Source of the DNA: Sporolactobacillus sp. CQH2019
GTDB taxonomy: Bacteria > Bacillota > Bacilli > Bacillales > Sporolactobacillaceae
Reading direction: 5' to 3'
Assembly: GCF_028765345.1 (NCBI RefSeq)
Contig: NZ_JARAJZ010000010.1
Span: 124,001-188,000 of the forward strand
DNA: 64,000 nt
In this document: one piece after another, positions 24,372 through 34,322 of the stretch
How the letters are laid out: every line of letters begins with the position of its first letter
How positions within the stretch are numbered: position 1 is the stretch's first letter
Position numbers and translations under genes: made by a program
Notes under the pieces: model-generated
What the model was told of the DNA's origin: nothing
Databases searched by the model: none
The model's input: only the letters and a program-made list of their open reading frames with translations

Positions 24372-26129
24372 TTAAGTCTGAATCAGTAAATAGTTGTCGT
24401 CCTTCAGCTTTTTGCATTTTTTCTTCAATTGGGCCAGCTTTTCCGTTAAATCCGGCACGCTGGCAAAGTCCCGGCTTTGCACACGGATTCCGGCGACAGA
24501 AGTGGTGATCAGTGAGAATCTTTCAATGACGCCCCAGCGGTTTTCGGCGATAATATAGCCGTTTGCTTTGTCGCTCGGGTTATAATAATGCAGAACTTTC
24601 CGCTGAAATTCTGAACTGACAGCGTCGCAATAACCTTTCAGATCCTTGTCATCGAGAATGGCGACGAAATCGTCCCCTCCTACATGTCCGACAAACTGGC
24701 CGGGAGGAAGGTGAAGCACAAGAATATCGGCCAGAAGCTTGATCACACAATCGCCGTTTTCAAAACCGTAGATATCGTTGTATTCTTTAAAGTGGTTAAT
24801 ATCGAGATAGAGGATACCGAAAGTCTTTTTCTCGGAAAGACACATTCTTATTTTTTGCTCGATCACGAGATTGCCGGGGAGACCGGTCAGCGGATTTTCA
24901 TATTTAGCCTTGACGACTTCTATCTCCGTCGTCTTCTGCAGAAGGTTCTTGATCGTCACCGTCCCGAGATATTTGTCGTCCTTAGTCACGACAATGAAAT
25001 CGTACAGTTTTTCCTGCGGACGCGACATGGCCGCCTTCGATACTTCGTTAATCGGCGTCTGATAGTCGACCGCTATAAATTCAGTGTCCATAAGCAGCGA
25101 TACCGGCTGATTCTGATACAGACTGAATCCGAATTGCCCGCTTAATTGCAGGGTCAGATGCGATTTGGTGATGATGCCGATGACGTGCCCGTTTTCTACG
25201 ACGCAGAATCCGAAAGCATCCGGATTTGCCTTTAATTTATTATAAATGTCCTCCACTTTCGTGTCTCTTGAGACGATCTCGGATTGTGTGCAGATGTTTG
25301 AAATGTAGCTATTTGCGCTTGGCGACCCGAAAACATTATTTTTTCTTTTATGGCAATCGATAATCAGAACTCTGATATCGTCGTCGACAGCTTTAAGCTG
25401 TTCGTCCGGTTTCCGCAGAAAAAATCCCTGTGCATAAGGAACCCCCAAATCAATCAAAATCGTCAGTTCCGATTCCGTTTCAATTCCTTCGGCAATCAGA
25501 TGGATATTCGAAAGGCGGCAGAATTCGGTCATGCCTTTGATTAAAGCAAAGTTAAGCCCGCCGAGGTCGATGTCGTGAATCAGGCGCCGATCCAGTTTAA
25601 TATAATGGGGGTGAATTGCGTTTATTAAATTTAAACCGGAGTACATTGCCCCTGCGTCGTCAATGGCGATCTGGAATTGTTCCGATTTAGAATGGTCAAT
25701 GGCTGCTTTGAATTTTTCAATATCCGAGATGGAGTTGCGCTCTGTGATTTCAAAAACAATCCGGTTCGGTTCGAGGCCGTATTGTTTCAGATAGTGCCTG
25801 GTAAAGCTGAGAGAAAACTGCTCATGACTGATGATGATCGGGCTGACATTAAGAAAAAGTTTCGAATCACCGGAGAATGCCTGCTTGTCGCGGAAACTCT
25901 GCAAGGCTGCCGATCGGCACAGCTGATCCAGTTTCCATAAGCGGTTGCATGTCCGTGCTGCGCGAAACAAATCTTCGGGATTCGTCAAATCCGTCGGGCA
26001 GGTGACCCGGCTCAGTGCCTCGTAACCGTATACCTCTCCGTTACGTAAAGAAACAATCGGCTGGAAAACTGTTTTGATGTGTTTCCCGCGAATGATTTTA
26101 TCCAATTCTCCGACAAATTTTTGCTTCAT
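24372..26129 (-). CDS. EAL-CBS-GGDEF cyclic-di-GMP signalling protein
   Basis: A 585-aa cytosolic protein with three modules. EAL domain, residues about 10-250: the EAL triplet is intact at 37-39 (GYEALSR), with IFEITERNS, AIDDAGAMYSGL, KLDRRLI and AEGIETE, so phosphodiesterase activity is plausible although DDFG is DDAG. Two CBS motifs lie at about 262-395. GGDEF domain, about 420-580: the active-site loop is GGDDF (about residue 482), an accepted cyclase variant, and no upstream RxxD inhibition site is seen. CBS pairs bind adenine nucleotides, so c-di-GMP turnover may respond to energy state; that is inference. No membrane segment. Confidence 0.88.
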   Translation of the reverse strand: MKQKFVGELDKIIRGKHIKTVFQPIVSLRNGEVYGYEALSRVTCPTDLTNPEDLFRAARTCNRLWKLDQLCRSAALQSFRDKQAFSGDSKLFLNVSPIIISHEQFSLSFTRHYLKQYGLEPNRIVFEITERNSISDIEKFKAAIDHSKSEQFQIAIDDAGAMYSGLNLINAIHPHYIKLDRRLIHDIDLGGLNFALIKGMTEFCRLSNIHLIAEGIETESELTILIDLGVPYAQGFFLRKPDEQLKAVDDDIRVLIIDCHKRKNNVFGSPSANSYISNICTQSEIVSRDTKVEDIYNKLKANPDAFGFCVVENGHVIGIITKSHLTLQLSGQFGFSLYQNQPVSLLMDTEFIAVDYQTPINEVSKAAMSRPQEKLYDFIVVTKDDKYLGTVTIKNLLQKTTEIEVVKAKYENPLTGLPGNLVIEQKIRMCLSEKKTFGILYLDINHFKEYNDIYGFENGDCVIKLLADILVLHLPPGQFVGHVGGDDFVAILDDKDLKGYCDAVSSEFQRKVLHYYNPSDKANGYIIAENRWGVIERFSLITTSVAGIRVQSRDFASVPDLTEKLAQLKKKCKKLKDDNYLLIQT

Positions 26130-26648
26130 GGTTCATCATTCCCGATCTTTCCCCTTTTTTAATCATAATTATACCCCAGTAAGTAAAATTTACTAATACG
26201 AAAGATGTTAATTTTATGTAAACTGGGCCATCACTTTCGGTTCGCCATGTGTGAGGAACCAGATCGCTTCGGTCATTGTACTCATCGGATCATTGAGTCG
26301 GATATTTAACAGTCGAATATTGGAGAATCATTTGACAGGGGTCATGGTTCCTGAAATTTTGAAACCTACTGATTCATTCGATCGTTTTTAAAAAGGCACG
26401 GTCGTAGGTAATCGTTTTCTGATTCGATGAAGAAAGCTGATGCCATCCGTTTTTTCGTTCTGTAAAGGCGGAATTCGGTTTACGGTAATCGTGATGAAAA
26501 TTTTAGAATACTTTTGGGGAAAATAGCCGGGATGCCGATTCACGGGTATGCCGTCCCAGATCCGCTGCTTCTAAATCTCACTCAATTTAAACCTGAACGC
26601 TTTAGTGCTATGATGACATTAACCATTTAAAATTGGGGATGATACATA

Positions 26649-27560
26649 ATGAAACAGGGAACAACGATCCTAACCCTGGATAACGGCTACCACCTTTGGA
26701 CAAATACTCAGGGGAACGGCGATATCCATTTGCTTTGTCTGCATGGAGGCCCGGGCGGCACGCATGAATACTATGAAAATTTTGCCCGGAAACTGGCGGA
26801 ACAGGGTCTGAACATTCAGGTTCACATGTATGACCAGCTCGGCTCTTTTTATTCCGATCAACCCGACTATTCCGATCCCGGGACTGCCGGGAAATATTTA
26901 ACCTATGATTACTTTTTGGGCGAAGTCGAAGAAGTCCGGCAAAAAATGGGCCTGGATCACTTTTACCTGATCGGCCAAAGCTGGGGCGGCCTGCTTGTTC
27001 AACTGTACGCTTTAAAATACGGCTCGCATCTCAAAGGTGCGATCATTTCATCGATGACGGATAACATCGACGAATATGTTGCAAACATCAACAGGATCCG
27101 GGAAGAAGCCCTGCCCGCCGATGCCGTCGCGTTTATGAAACAATGTGAGGCAACAAATGACTATGATAACGAGCGTTACCAGGGCTACGTTGACATTCTT
27201 AACCGGGGCTACGTCGACCGCCGCCAGCCGCCGGCCATTTCCCATCTGATTGATACGATGGCGGCCCCTGTCTACAACGTTTTCCAGGGCGACAACGAAT
27301 TTGTAGTTACCGGGAAACTGCGGGAATGGGACGTACGCGATCGGCTGAAAAACATAACCGTTCCCACACTGGTAACATTCGGAGAGCACGAAACGATGCC
27401 TCTTTCTGCCGCCCGGCGGATGGCTGAAACGATTCCCCACGCCCGGCTTGCCACCACACCGGATGGCGGGCACCACCATATGATCGACAACGCTCCGGTC
27501 TATTTCGATCACCTGGCCCAGTTCATTAAAGATGTCGAGGCGGACCGCTTTAACGACTGA
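26649..27560 (+). CDS. pip: Proline iminopeptidase (alpha/beta hydrolase, S33)
   Basis: A 303-aa alpha/beta hydrolase. The HGGPGG oxyanion motif (about residues 32-37), the nucleophile elbow GQSWGG (Ser about 106) and the catalytic-His region TPDGGHHHMIDN near the C-terminus are those of the proline iminopeptidase family, which removes N-terminal proline from short peptides. Single gene with a strong terminator downstream. The 519-bp gap before it (26130-26648) shows only a doubtful fragment (see rejected items). Confidence 0.88.
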   Translation: MKQGTTILTLDNGYHLWTNTQGNGDIHLLCLHGGPGGTHEYYENFARKLAEQGLNIQVHMYDQLGSFYSDQPDYSDPGTAGKYLTYDYFLGEVEEVRQKMGLDHFYLIGQSWGGLLVQLYALKYGSHLKGAIISSMTDNIDEYVANINRIREEALPADAVAFMKQCEATNDYDNERYQGYVDILNRGYVDRRQPPAISHLIDTMAAPVYNVFQGDNEFVVTGKLREWDVRDRLKNITVPTLVTFGEHETMPLSAARRMAETIPHARLATTPDGGHHHMIDNAPVYFDHLAQFIKDVEADRFND

Positions 27561-27669
27561 CGGATAGCTGAAAGAAGAGGCTGTCCCCAAAGGGCGGCCG
27601 CCGACGGGATTCAAAAGGCCGGCCGGTCCGTGTTTTAAAAAATTAACGACACTGCCTCATCGTTGATAG

Positions 27670-27729
27670 ATTTCCCTTTAAGATTGACAGATGAATCATA
27701 AAATCTGCTCATCTAAAGGGAAATTTTTA
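27670..27729 (+). terminator. Intrinsic terminator after the proline iminopeptidase gene
   Basis: ATTTCCCTTTA (27670-27680) pairs with TAAAGGGAAAT (27714-27724), followed by TTTTTAT. The remainder of 27561-27977 holds no gene I can support. Confidence 0.7.
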
Positions 27730-27977
27730 TGTTCACAAGAATTTTTTATCCATGCGAAGAAAGATCAGGCCCCGTGCTCCGTGTATTCTGCTGAGCGGTT
27801 AAGCCGTTGGCAGGGGAATTAGGAATGCGGTGGAAAAATACAGCCTTTTAGGAAACTATCGGCCATCAAGTCGCCTTAAAAAAAAGCCATGCTGCGGTTT
27901 GCTTAGAAAAGTTTGCAGCCGGTCCCGGGGATTCTTCAATAAGCTGTTCCATTAAAAAAGGAAGATCGGCAGGCTTT

Positions 27978-28679
27978 TTATTTTATCTCGTGATCTTTAT
28001 TCCAGACGTAAGGACAGAATAATGCCGGATTTCCGGGAGAAACATAAGCGCAGATTTCATTTGCCTCCTTTTTCGATATAGTTCTGTTAAAATGCTGAGA
28101 CAGCCATTTCTCCATATGTGTATCGAATAATACCGAACTTTCTTCTGTATTTTTAAATGAATAATGGAAGTCCAGTGATAATGTCAGAAAAAGAAAATTT
28201 GCTTTTTTGTCGCTGATTCCCGAAACTTCTTTAACATTGGCGACAAAAACGTGATAATCCATCGAGCTTCTCAACAGGCCGGCTGCAGAAGAGTACTTGT
28301 TTTCTATGATCGTCGACAGTGAAAAAATGTAATCGGTCATCTTTTGCGGGAAACGGTGAAGCGCCGGTTTTTGTGCAATCGCATCTTTGACCTTTTCACT
28401 ATTCCGTGTGATCCATTGCGGATGAAGACGCTCCATCCCGATTCTCTTTCCAAGCTCATAAGGCAGATTCCAGGCTACTTCCATTTTTACCGACTGATCG
28501 GCAACAATGGCTATCAGTAGTGCAAAACTGTTATTTTCCACTAATTTCCTGCTTTCCGGGGACATGTGAATATGATTCAGCAGGGATTCAGGCTTGTCCC
28601 TTTCAAAGCTTTTCTTAAGTTCCTCTAATTCAATGGACGGGATCGCACGATTTTCTTCTGATCTTTGATTTGTTTTCAC
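27978..28679 (-). CDS. HhH-GPD-like hypothetical protein
   Basis: A 233-aa protein resembling helix-hairpin-helix DNA-glycosylase folds without the catalytic site being clear: the segment ALLIAIVADQSVKMEVAWNLPYELGKRIG at about 52-80, HRFPQKMTDYIFSL in the middle, and the hairpin VSGISDKKANFLFLTLS at about 152-168. It ends with FCPYVW, reminiscent of a Cys-containing tail. A DNA-repair-type or nucleic-acid-binding function is possible but not shown. Cytosolic, single gene. Confidence 0.55.
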   Translation of the reverse strand: MKTNQRSEENRAIPSIELEELKKSFERDKPESLLNHIHMSPESRKLVENNSFALLIAIVADQSVKMEVAWNLPYELGKRIGMERLHPQWITRNSEKVKDAIAQKPALHRFPQKMTDYIFSLSTIIENKYSSAAGLLRSSMDYHVFVANVKEVSGISDKKANFLFLTLSLDFHYSFKNTEESSVLFDTHMEKWLSQHFNRTISKKEANEICAYVSPGNPALFCPYVWNKDHEIK

Positions 28680-29088
28680 ATGATTGCCTCTGATCGAAAA
28701 ATCTCTTCAAGTCAGTAAGGAACAGATAAAATTGAAAAAATCCGAGGGCCGGCGGCTGTGCCGCAGCAGCGATTCAGTCATCGGTTGAAATAACGGGCTT
28801 TGCATGGCTGCCCGTCGCGGAAAGATATCTTCCGTCGTGAGACTGAATCGGCTTTTGTGAAAAGATTCTGCCGCCGGCCGCCGCAAGAATTGTTGGCTTT
28901 CATATAGGGACGTTTTAGAAGTCGGTCAGCCTTCCCGGCAAGATACCGGCCGTTGAGAGAATAGATCCGGTCTTCGCGGAAATGTATGAACCGCCCCAGG
29001 AATAGATCCGTCTCTGCGGCGTCCGTTTAATGATACAGAATCCATCTTCAATACCGGCAAATGGTTCTTTAACTGCCGCTCCATCCGA
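28680..29088. other. 409-bp gap with a short imperfect repeat
   Basis: No gene is supported. A segment GAATAGATCCG followed by TCT and GCGG occurs twice (near 28957 and 29000), about 43 bp apart, recalling the approximately 2 x 21-bp spacing of the other arrays but with a different word. Confidence 0.35.
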
Positions 29089-29400
29089 TCAGCGAAGCAG
29101 TAAGAATGCGACAAGGACAAACAGCAGCCAGTAGGGGAACCAAAGCACTGCGTACAGAGAAACGGCCAGTGCCGCTTTCCAATCATGCGGTTTTTGTTCG
29201 GCCAGGCGCGGCATGAACCCCATATAAAGCACGACTGATAAAATGGCCGCCCAGAAAAATCCCTTGGAAATCCATTCAACCGGTACACGCAGCAGGATTG
29301 CCGCCCTATAAGGCTGAAAAATCATAAACGTCATCACAAACAGAAGAAAGCCGTACAGGCAACTAAACAAATTGAGCTTCAGCAATGATTTCCGGTGCAT
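29089..29400 (-). CDS. Three-helix membrane protein
   Basis: A 103-aa protein with three hydrophobic helices (about 10-30, 46-63 and 77-101). AAGGAG lies eight bases before the ATG at 29400. No family recognised. Confidence 0.6.
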   Translation of the reverse strand: MHRKSLLKLNLFSCLYGFLLFVMTFMIFQPYRAAILLRVPVEWISKGFFWAAILSVVLYMGFMPRLAEQKPHDWKAALAVSLYAVLWFPYWLLFVLVAFLLLR

Positions 29401-29580
29401 GGTAGATGCTCCTTGAAAACATACTTAGATTCATATTGGTTCTCATACCAAGAGTATACCCGATAGTTAATGGCTTGCATAAATAAGAAAGAATAAAGCG
29501 GAATCTAAAGAAATTATGCAGGGAAAAGAGAACCCACTCAAGTTTACAACTTAATCCGAACATGCTGCTGAGATGCTTCT

Positions 29581-29922
29581 TTGCGCAGCCGATCCAGAAT
29601 AGAAGAAAGGCTTCATGTCGTGCTGAATAAACCGAGGCTTCATGTGACATTAGAAAATTATAAATATCTTCAAGCATTGGATATTATTGAAAATGAAGGC
29701 AAGTTTTATCTGAATGATGAAGATCTTCAACAAAAGGTCAACCCATTTATGATCGATAATCATATGGATTTTGGAAAACTGGTTGGGCTGGCGAGCAAAG
29801 GGTATCCCAAATATCTTCTTAACCCTAGCTGTGGAGACACGCGTATGAAGCTTCATCTGGATAAAGGGTATTCAGGAAAACGAGTAGATGGTACGGAATC
29901 AAGTTTTCTTCACAAACAATAA
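29581..29922 (+). CDS. Unrecognised ORF, about 92-113 aa
   Basis: An open frame on the plus strand that ends 18 bp before a strong terminator. The longest version starts at a TTG at 29581; an internal GTG at 29644 would give 93 codons starting V-TLENYKYLQAL. The body (DIIENEGKFYLNDEDLQQKV and HMDFGKLVGLASKG) looks protein-like, but there is no clear ribosome-binding site and I recognise no family. It may be the end of a truncated gene. Confidence 0.4.
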   Translation: MRSRSRIEERLHVVLNKPRLHVTLENYKYLQALDIIENEGKFYLNDEDLQQKVNPFMIDNHMDFGKLVGLASKGYPKYLLNPSCGDTRMKLHLDKGYSGKRVDGTESSFLHKQ

Positions 29923-29940
29923 CCCAAAATGCAATGAAAA

Positions 29941-29991
29941 GCTCAAAAGGACTCGGCGAAGAGTCCTTCTGAGCCTTTCTATTTTTTATTT
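29941..29991 (+). terminator. Strong bidirectional terminator
   Basis: A 14-bp stem with one mismatch (GCTCAAAAGGACTC at 29941-29954, GAGTCCTTCTGAGC at 29961-29974) over a GGCGAA loop, followed by a T-rich tract; the A-rich 5' side also suits termination of the leftward gene. Confidence 0.8.
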
Positions 29992-30375
29992 AGGGATGGA
30001 TGTCGAATCACCGACATTTTTCTGAAGTAAGGAAAAAATTGCAGCGAGAATGGCCAGGACGAAGGCCGGGAGTGCCAGAAACATCGTAATCAGAAAGCAA
30101 CCCATACCGATGATACCAAGAACGTGACCGACAAGCGAAATACCGGATTTTCTGGATCGAATGAGTGCAATAACATGAATGATCAGAGCAATTGCGGCGC
30201 AGATATAGAAAAATGTTCCGACGCCCCCGGTTGCATGCGTCCCTGTTGTCGCGTCGCCGAAAGCGGCAAAGATGACGGCGAACCAGGAAATCATAATTAA
30301 GAAAGCCATGACTATGTCGACAACTCCGGCTAATACATTAATTTTTAATTTTCTTTTCAATTTCGTTCCCTCCAA
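29986..30375 (-). CDS. Four-helix membrane protein (DUF4064-like)
   Basis: A 129-aa protein with four hydrophobic segments (about 12-38, 52-70, 80-96, 98-118), a pattern seen in DUF4064-type proteins of Bacillota. It is separated by only 2 bp from the lipoprotein gene upstream, so the two form an operon. Function unknown; a membrane partner of the lipoprotein is reasonable. Confidence 0.6.
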   Translation of the reverse strand: MEGTKLKRKLKINVLAGVVDIVMAFLIMISWFAVIFAAFGDATTGTHATGGVGTFFYICAAIALIIHVIALIRSRKSGISLVGHVLGIIGMGCFLITMFLALPAFVLAILAAIFSLLQKNVGDSTSIPK

Positions 30376-30377
30376 GA

Positions 30378-30956
30378 TTAAAAATTGATGGCGACAGAAT
30401 AATGTTCCTGCGTCACCATTTCGTCTCCGGCCGTGACGTCGAATTTAAAAGCGCCCTTTTTAAATTTCCGGGCCTGATCTTCTTTTAATGGAAAGACGAC
30501 GTATCCCGATTTTGTTGCCCCATTGGCCACTTCTCCATCTTTAAACGCATCGTCAATACCGGCGTCCGCACCAATCAGTCCGTCGATCTGCGTACCGTCA
30601 TCCAGGACAACGTGTCCCTGGGAAGGGTACGTTTGGGCAGGCTGCGTCGCACTGTTTGAGACGCTCATGTGGATAAGGAGCGCATATTTAATGGCATCAA
30701 ACTGGTTATCCGCGAGATTCAGATCAGAGACATCTTTGATCTCAGCTGAATCTATCTTCGTTGTTTGTTGAGCAGATGTGTTGGAGAAGTTCAACTTTGC
30801 CTGTTTATGAATCGCCTCTTTCGCTGCGGGACTGCTCGTCGGATTGGATGTCGCTGCGGAACTTGATACTCCGCTTCCAACATTCACATCCCCGGAACAA
30901 GCGCTTACGGCGATTAGAAGAATAAGAACAAAAGGCAGGAATAGCAGCTTTTTCAT
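30378..30956 (-). CDS. Secreted lipoprotein (DUF5067/DUF4352-like)
   Basis: A 192-aa protein with a lipoprotein signal peptide (MKKLLFLPFVLILLIAVSAC; lipid-attachment Cys20), a Ser/Thr/Ala-rich linker (about 21-50) and an immunoglobulin-like domain of the DUF5067/DUF4352 kind (VVLDDGTQIDGL, then YVVFPLKEDQARKF). Such lipoproteins sit on the outer face of the membrane. Operon with the membrane protein 2 bp downstream. Confidence 0.7.
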   Translation of the reverse strand: MKKLLFLPFVLILLIAVSACSGDVNVGSGVSSSAATSNPTSSPAAKEAIHKQAKLNFSNTSAQQTTKIDSAEIKDVSDLNLADNQFDAIKYALLIHMSVSNSATQPAQTYPSQGHVVLDDGTQIDGLIGADAGIDDAFKDGEVANGATKSGYVVFPLKEDQARKFKKGAFKFDVTAGDEMVTQEHYSVAINF

Positions 30957-31005
30957 AAGGATCCCCCTATAGTGAGCAAATTTAATGATTTTTACCGAAC
31001 CAAAT

Positions 31006-31239
31006 TTATTGATAAGTCAATGTATGTCCTGTTAGGGCTATGGCCATTTTCATCCCTTTCAGCTGCTCGATGATCACGATCTTCTTTGCTTCGTCGAGAG
31101 CCAGCTCGGATCCTTTTAGGCGGTCGATCTCAAGTTCCATATGTTCGATCGTTTTCAATAAATCTTTTTTTGTGCGATTCGTAAGTGCGGATGTCTGTTT
31201 ACTTTGATTGAGTGGAACAATGGTCAGCTGCATATTCAT
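31006..31239 (-). CDS. Small coiled-coil protein
   Basis: A 77-aa protein, strongly helical (KKDLLKTIEHMELEIDRLKG, then DEAKKIVIIEQLKGMKMAI). GGAGG lies five bases before the ATG at 31239. No family recognised; a small cytosolic dimer is likely. Confidence 0.55.
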   Translation of the reverse strand: MNMQLTIVPLNQSKQTSALTNRTKKDLLKTIEHMELEIDRLKGSELALDEAKKIVIIEQLKGMKMAIALTGHTLTYQ

Positions 31240-31532
31240 TCATGCCTCCTTCTTGAATTGCCTGGATTTAATGTTCGTCTGATCACCCGAACGCTATTTT
31301 AACCGGCCAATCGGCAGGGCGAACCGGGCAGGCAGATTGGAATCAGAAGTCCTTTCAGATAAAAAATCTGACCCGCCGTGTTGAGTCTTATCGGCATTTT
31401 GACCATAATAGAGTTAAGTCTGTGCTCACTTGCAGCTAAGTAACCAAGATGATTCGGGATTGCTAATTTTGCCATAGAGCTTTCGAAGAATAACCCCGGC
31501 AGCCTCTCAACACAATAAAAATAGCAGAAAAT

Positions 31533-31562
31533 ATTGACTCAGTCAATAAGCAGAATTAAAAT
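31533..31562 (+). promoter_or_regulatory. Promoter with perfect palindrome at the start of the restriction locus
   Basis: TTGACT (31534-31539), 17 bp and TAAAAT (31557-31562) form a good promoter. The -35 box lies inside a perfect 15-bp palindrome ATTGACTCAGTCAAT (31533-31547), a natural repressor site for the HTH protein encoded by the first gene. Confidence 0.6.
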
Positions 31563-31606
31563 AATATTAACCGAGACAATATATGATGCCCGTGGGTGGT
31601 GATGGA

Positions 31607-32197
31607 TTGATAGGCTTGGAATATATTCTCGGGCTATACAATATGCAGCAGCTGGAGCTCGCTGAACGATTGGGAATTAAGAAACAAAATATAAATTTAT
31701 GGATCAAAGGCAAGCAGCATATACCGAAAAAATATTTGCCTGTACTTGAGAAATTATTTCATGTCAACGGTGCGTATTTCTCAAAAGAATTGACCGACAT
31801 TGAAAAACTGGAAATTCAAAAAGAAAAATTGAAGCATGAACTGCAGCCGATTATTAAGCGGCATGAACAGGTGCTCGGCCAGGGAGGTGAAAAACTGGAA
31901 TCTGTGCCGGTTTACGACCGGGAAGAGATGAATAAAATTGAGCGGGCTATTGAAAAAGAGAAACTGATCCAACGGTTTAAAGCAACGCTGGAACGGGCCG
32001 ATAAGCTTCCTTACATGGACACTTATCGAATCATCCTGGAACTGCTCGAACAGGCCGGATCGGAAATTATTTTGCAAAAAACGATTCAAGGTCTCGCTCA
32101 CTATTTGAATGTGCTGCCCGGCGACATTACGACCGGATCAGAACAGGAAGAATTCGAAGCGGCGCTTTTTGAAGTGCTGGATGATTACAATTACTAA
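31607..32197 (+). CDS. XRE-like HTH protein at the head of the type I R-M operon
   Basis: A 196-aa protein with an N-terminal helix-turn-helix (YNMQQLELAERLGIKKQNINLWIKGKQHIPKKY), then a long Glu/Lys-rich coiled-coil part. Start TTG at 31607 is preferred because GGTGGTGAT directly precedes it; ATGs at 31583/31586 have no site. It lies 15 bp before hsdM and is therefore co-transcribed. Similar small HTH proteins head type I R-M operons in Bacillota and probably delay or limit restriction by binding the operon promoter; here a perfect palindrome overlaps the -35 box. Confidence 0.75.
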   Translation: MIGLEYILGLYNMQQLELAERLGIKKQNINLWIKGKQHIPKKYLPVLEKLFHVNGAYFSKELTDIEKLEIQKEKLKHELQPIIKRHEQVLGQGGEKLESVPVYDREEMNKIERAIEKEKLIQRFKATLERADKLPYMDTYRIILELLEQAGSEIILQKTIQGLAHYLNVLPGDITTGSEQEEFEAALFEVLDDYNY

Positions 32198-32212
32198 GAG
32201 GGGAAAACAGAT

Positions 32213-33736
32213 ATGGACGAGTCAACGGCGAACATCGGTTTTGAAGAAACATTATGGAAAGCGGCGGACAAGCTTCGCGGCAGTATGGATGCGAGCGAAT
32301 ACAAGCATGTCGTGCTCGGTTTGATCTTTTTAAAATACATATCGGATAAATTCGAGATGAAATACAATGCGCTCGTCGCCGAGGGAGAAGGTTTTGAGGA
32401 AGAGATTGACGAGTACCTTGCCGAGAATATTTTCTGGGTGCCGAAAGAAGCCCGCTGGAGCCATATCCGCGATAACGCCAAAAGTGAAAAAATCGGTCAG
32501 ATCATTGACGACGCAATGATCCTGATCGAAAAAGATAATGAAACGCTGAAAAATGTACTCGAAAAGCGCTATGCCCGGCCGGAAATTGACAAACGAAGGT
32601 TAGGCGAACTCGTCGATCTTGTTTCGACAATCAAATTGTACACGAATGAAGAAAAAGATCTGCTCGGCCGTGTCTACGAATATTTCCTGGGAAAATTTGC
32701 CGAAGCGGAAGGTAAAGGCGGCGGTGAATTCTATACGCCGACCGGCGTCGTTAAAACGCTCGTGTCGATGATTGAACCATTTAAGGGCCGCGTTTATGAT
32801 CCGTGCTGCGGTTCCGGCGGCATGTTCGTCCAGAGTGAAAAGTTTGTCGCAGAACATCAGGGGAGGCTGACCGATCTGGCTATTTACGGGCAGGAGCTGA
32901 ATGCGACCACCTGGAAAATCTGCAAAATGAACCTGGCGATCCGCGGCTTGTCCGGTGATATCGGCTCCCACCATGACGACACCTTCCACAACGATCTTCA
33001 CAAAAACCTGAAGGCGGATTTCATTCTAGCCAATCCGCCGTTCAACATCAGCGACTGGGGCGGCGGCCAGCTGACGGAAGATGTCCGCTGGTCCTATGGC
33101 ATTCCCCCGGAAGGCAACGCCAACTATGCCTGGCTTGAGCACATGATTTATCATCTGTCTCCGAATGGAGTGGCCGGGGTCGTGCTTGCCAACGGTTCGC
33201 TCAGTACGAATACGTCGAATGAGGGTGAAATCCGCAAAAATTTGTTAGAAGCCGATCTTGTCGACTGCATTGTTGCCATGCCGGACAAGCTCTTCTATTC
33301 CGTCAGCATTCCCGTTTCTTTATGGATCCTCAACCGGAATAAAAACGGCAGTGCAAAACAGCGGAGCAGAGCACATGAAATCCTGTTTCTCGATGCCCGT
33401 CATCTCGGCGGCATGATCGACCGCCGCCATCGCGAACTCAGTCAGGAAGATATTGATAAAATTGCCGGTACTTATCATCAGTGGCGCGACCGTGACGGAA
33501 AATATGAAGATGTCAAGGGCTTCTGCAAATCGGCAACTCTGGATGAGGTCAAGGCTAATGACTCTATTCTGACACCCGGCCGTTACGTCGGTATCGAAGA
33601 AGAAAAAGATGACGGCATTCCATTCGATCAGAAAATGGAACAGCTGACCAGTGAACTGAGTGGACTATTCGACCAATCTCACAAACTTGAAGAAGAGATA
33701 AAAAAGAATCTTGGGGGGATTGGGTATGGGGTTTAA
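32213..33736 (+). CDS. hsdM: Type I restriction-modification system, methyltransferase subunit M
   Basis: A 507-aa N6-adenine DNA methyltransferase. The N-terminal HsdM helical domain ([30 protein letters not shown]) precedes the SAM-binding motif [10 protein letters not shown] (about residue 195) and the catalytic motif ANPPFN (about 272, the NPPF form of NPPY). It forms M2S1 with HsdS and, with HsdR, the restriction complex. ATG follows AAGAGGGG. Its 3' end overlaps the start region of the first hsdS. Confidence 0.95.
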   Translation: MDESTANIGFEETLWKAADKLRGSMDASEYKHVVLGLIFLKYISDKFEMKYNALVAEGEGFEEEIDEYLAENIFWVPKEARWSHIRDNAKSEKIGQIIDDAMILIEKDNETLKNVLEKRYARPEIDKRRLGELVDLVSTIKLYTNEEKDLLGRVYEYFLGKFAEAEGKGGGEFYTPTGVVKTLVSMIEPFKGRVYDPCCGSGGMFVQSEKFVAEHQGRLTDLAIYGQELNATTWKICKMNLAIRGLSGDIGSHHDDTFHNDLHKNLKADFILANPPFNISDWGGGQLTEDVRWSYGIPPEGNANYAWLEHMIYHLSPNGVAGVVLANGSLSTNTSNEGEIRKNLLEADLVDCIVAMPDKLFYSVSIPVSLWILNRNKNGSAKQRSRAHEILFLDARHLGGMIDRRHRELSQEDIDKIAGTYHQWRDRDGKYEDVKGFCKSATLDEVKANDSILTPGRYVGIEEEKDDGIPFDQKMEQLTSELSGLFDQSHKLEEEIKKNLGGIGYGV

Positions 33737-34322
33737 AGAAATGAGAATAGTGAGATTGGCAGATCTTTCTATTGATGGAAAGGGTAATTATGGGATACCT
33801 GCACCAGCAGTTGAGTACTCAAATAATCTTTTTACCTATTTGAGAATATCAGATATTAGTGATGATGGGACCCTCTTAAAAGATAACTTAAAATCAGTAG
33901 ATAGTGAAAACGCTGGAAAATATTTGTTAAAGCCCAATGATATTGTTTTCGCAAGAACTGGAAACAGCACTGGTAGAAGCTATTTCTATGATAAAAGTGA
34001 TGGGGAATTAGTATACGCTGGTTTTTTAATTAAATTTAGTTTGGATCCACATAAAATTAATCCAAAGTTTATGAGATATTATACAATATCAGATAAGTAT
34101 AAAAATTGGGTTGCTTCCTTTTCAACTGGAAGTACAAGAAAAAATATGAATGCGAAAACGTATGGAGATATGACAATTGAACTTCCTCCAAGACATCAAC
34201 AAGACTTTATGGTTAATATTTTATCTGCATTAGACAAAAAATTTGAAGTCGACGCTAAGATAAATCACAATTTGGATGATGTGAGAGATGTGGTTGAATC
34301 TAAGTCTGAAATAGCAGCATAA
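33726..34322 (+). CDS. hsdS: Specificity subunit HsdS, interrupted copy, N-terminal part
   Basis: About 198 aa: the first target-recognition domain (with [16 protein letters not shown] and [15 protein letters not shown]) and the start of the central conserved helix ([12 protein letters not shown]), after which the frame runs into [13 protein letters not shown] and stops. The cause is a 59-bp unit inserted between two copies of ATAAATCACAATTT (34260 and 34319). Removing 59 bp joins this frame to the ORF at 34340-35071. GGGGGGATT precedes the ATG at 33726. A half-HsdS with one recognition domain can in some systems still work as a dimer, so residual function is possible. Confidence 0.85.
   Translation: MGFKEMRIVRLADLSIDGKGNYGIPAPAVEYSNNLFTYLRISDISDDGTLLKDNLKSVDSENAGKYLLKPNDIVFARTGNSTGRSYFYDKSDGELVYAGFLIKFSLDPHKINPKFMRYYTISDKYKNWVASFSTGSTRKNMNAKTYGDMTIELPPRHQQDFMVNILSALDKKFEVDAKINHNLDDVRDVVESKSEIAA

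Noticed and set aside
26213-26330. Possible gene remnant on the minus strand (FSNIRLLNIRLNDPMSTM, then EAIWFLTHGEPKVMAQFT)
   Set aside because: About 40 codons that look protein-like, but no family, start or extension could be established.
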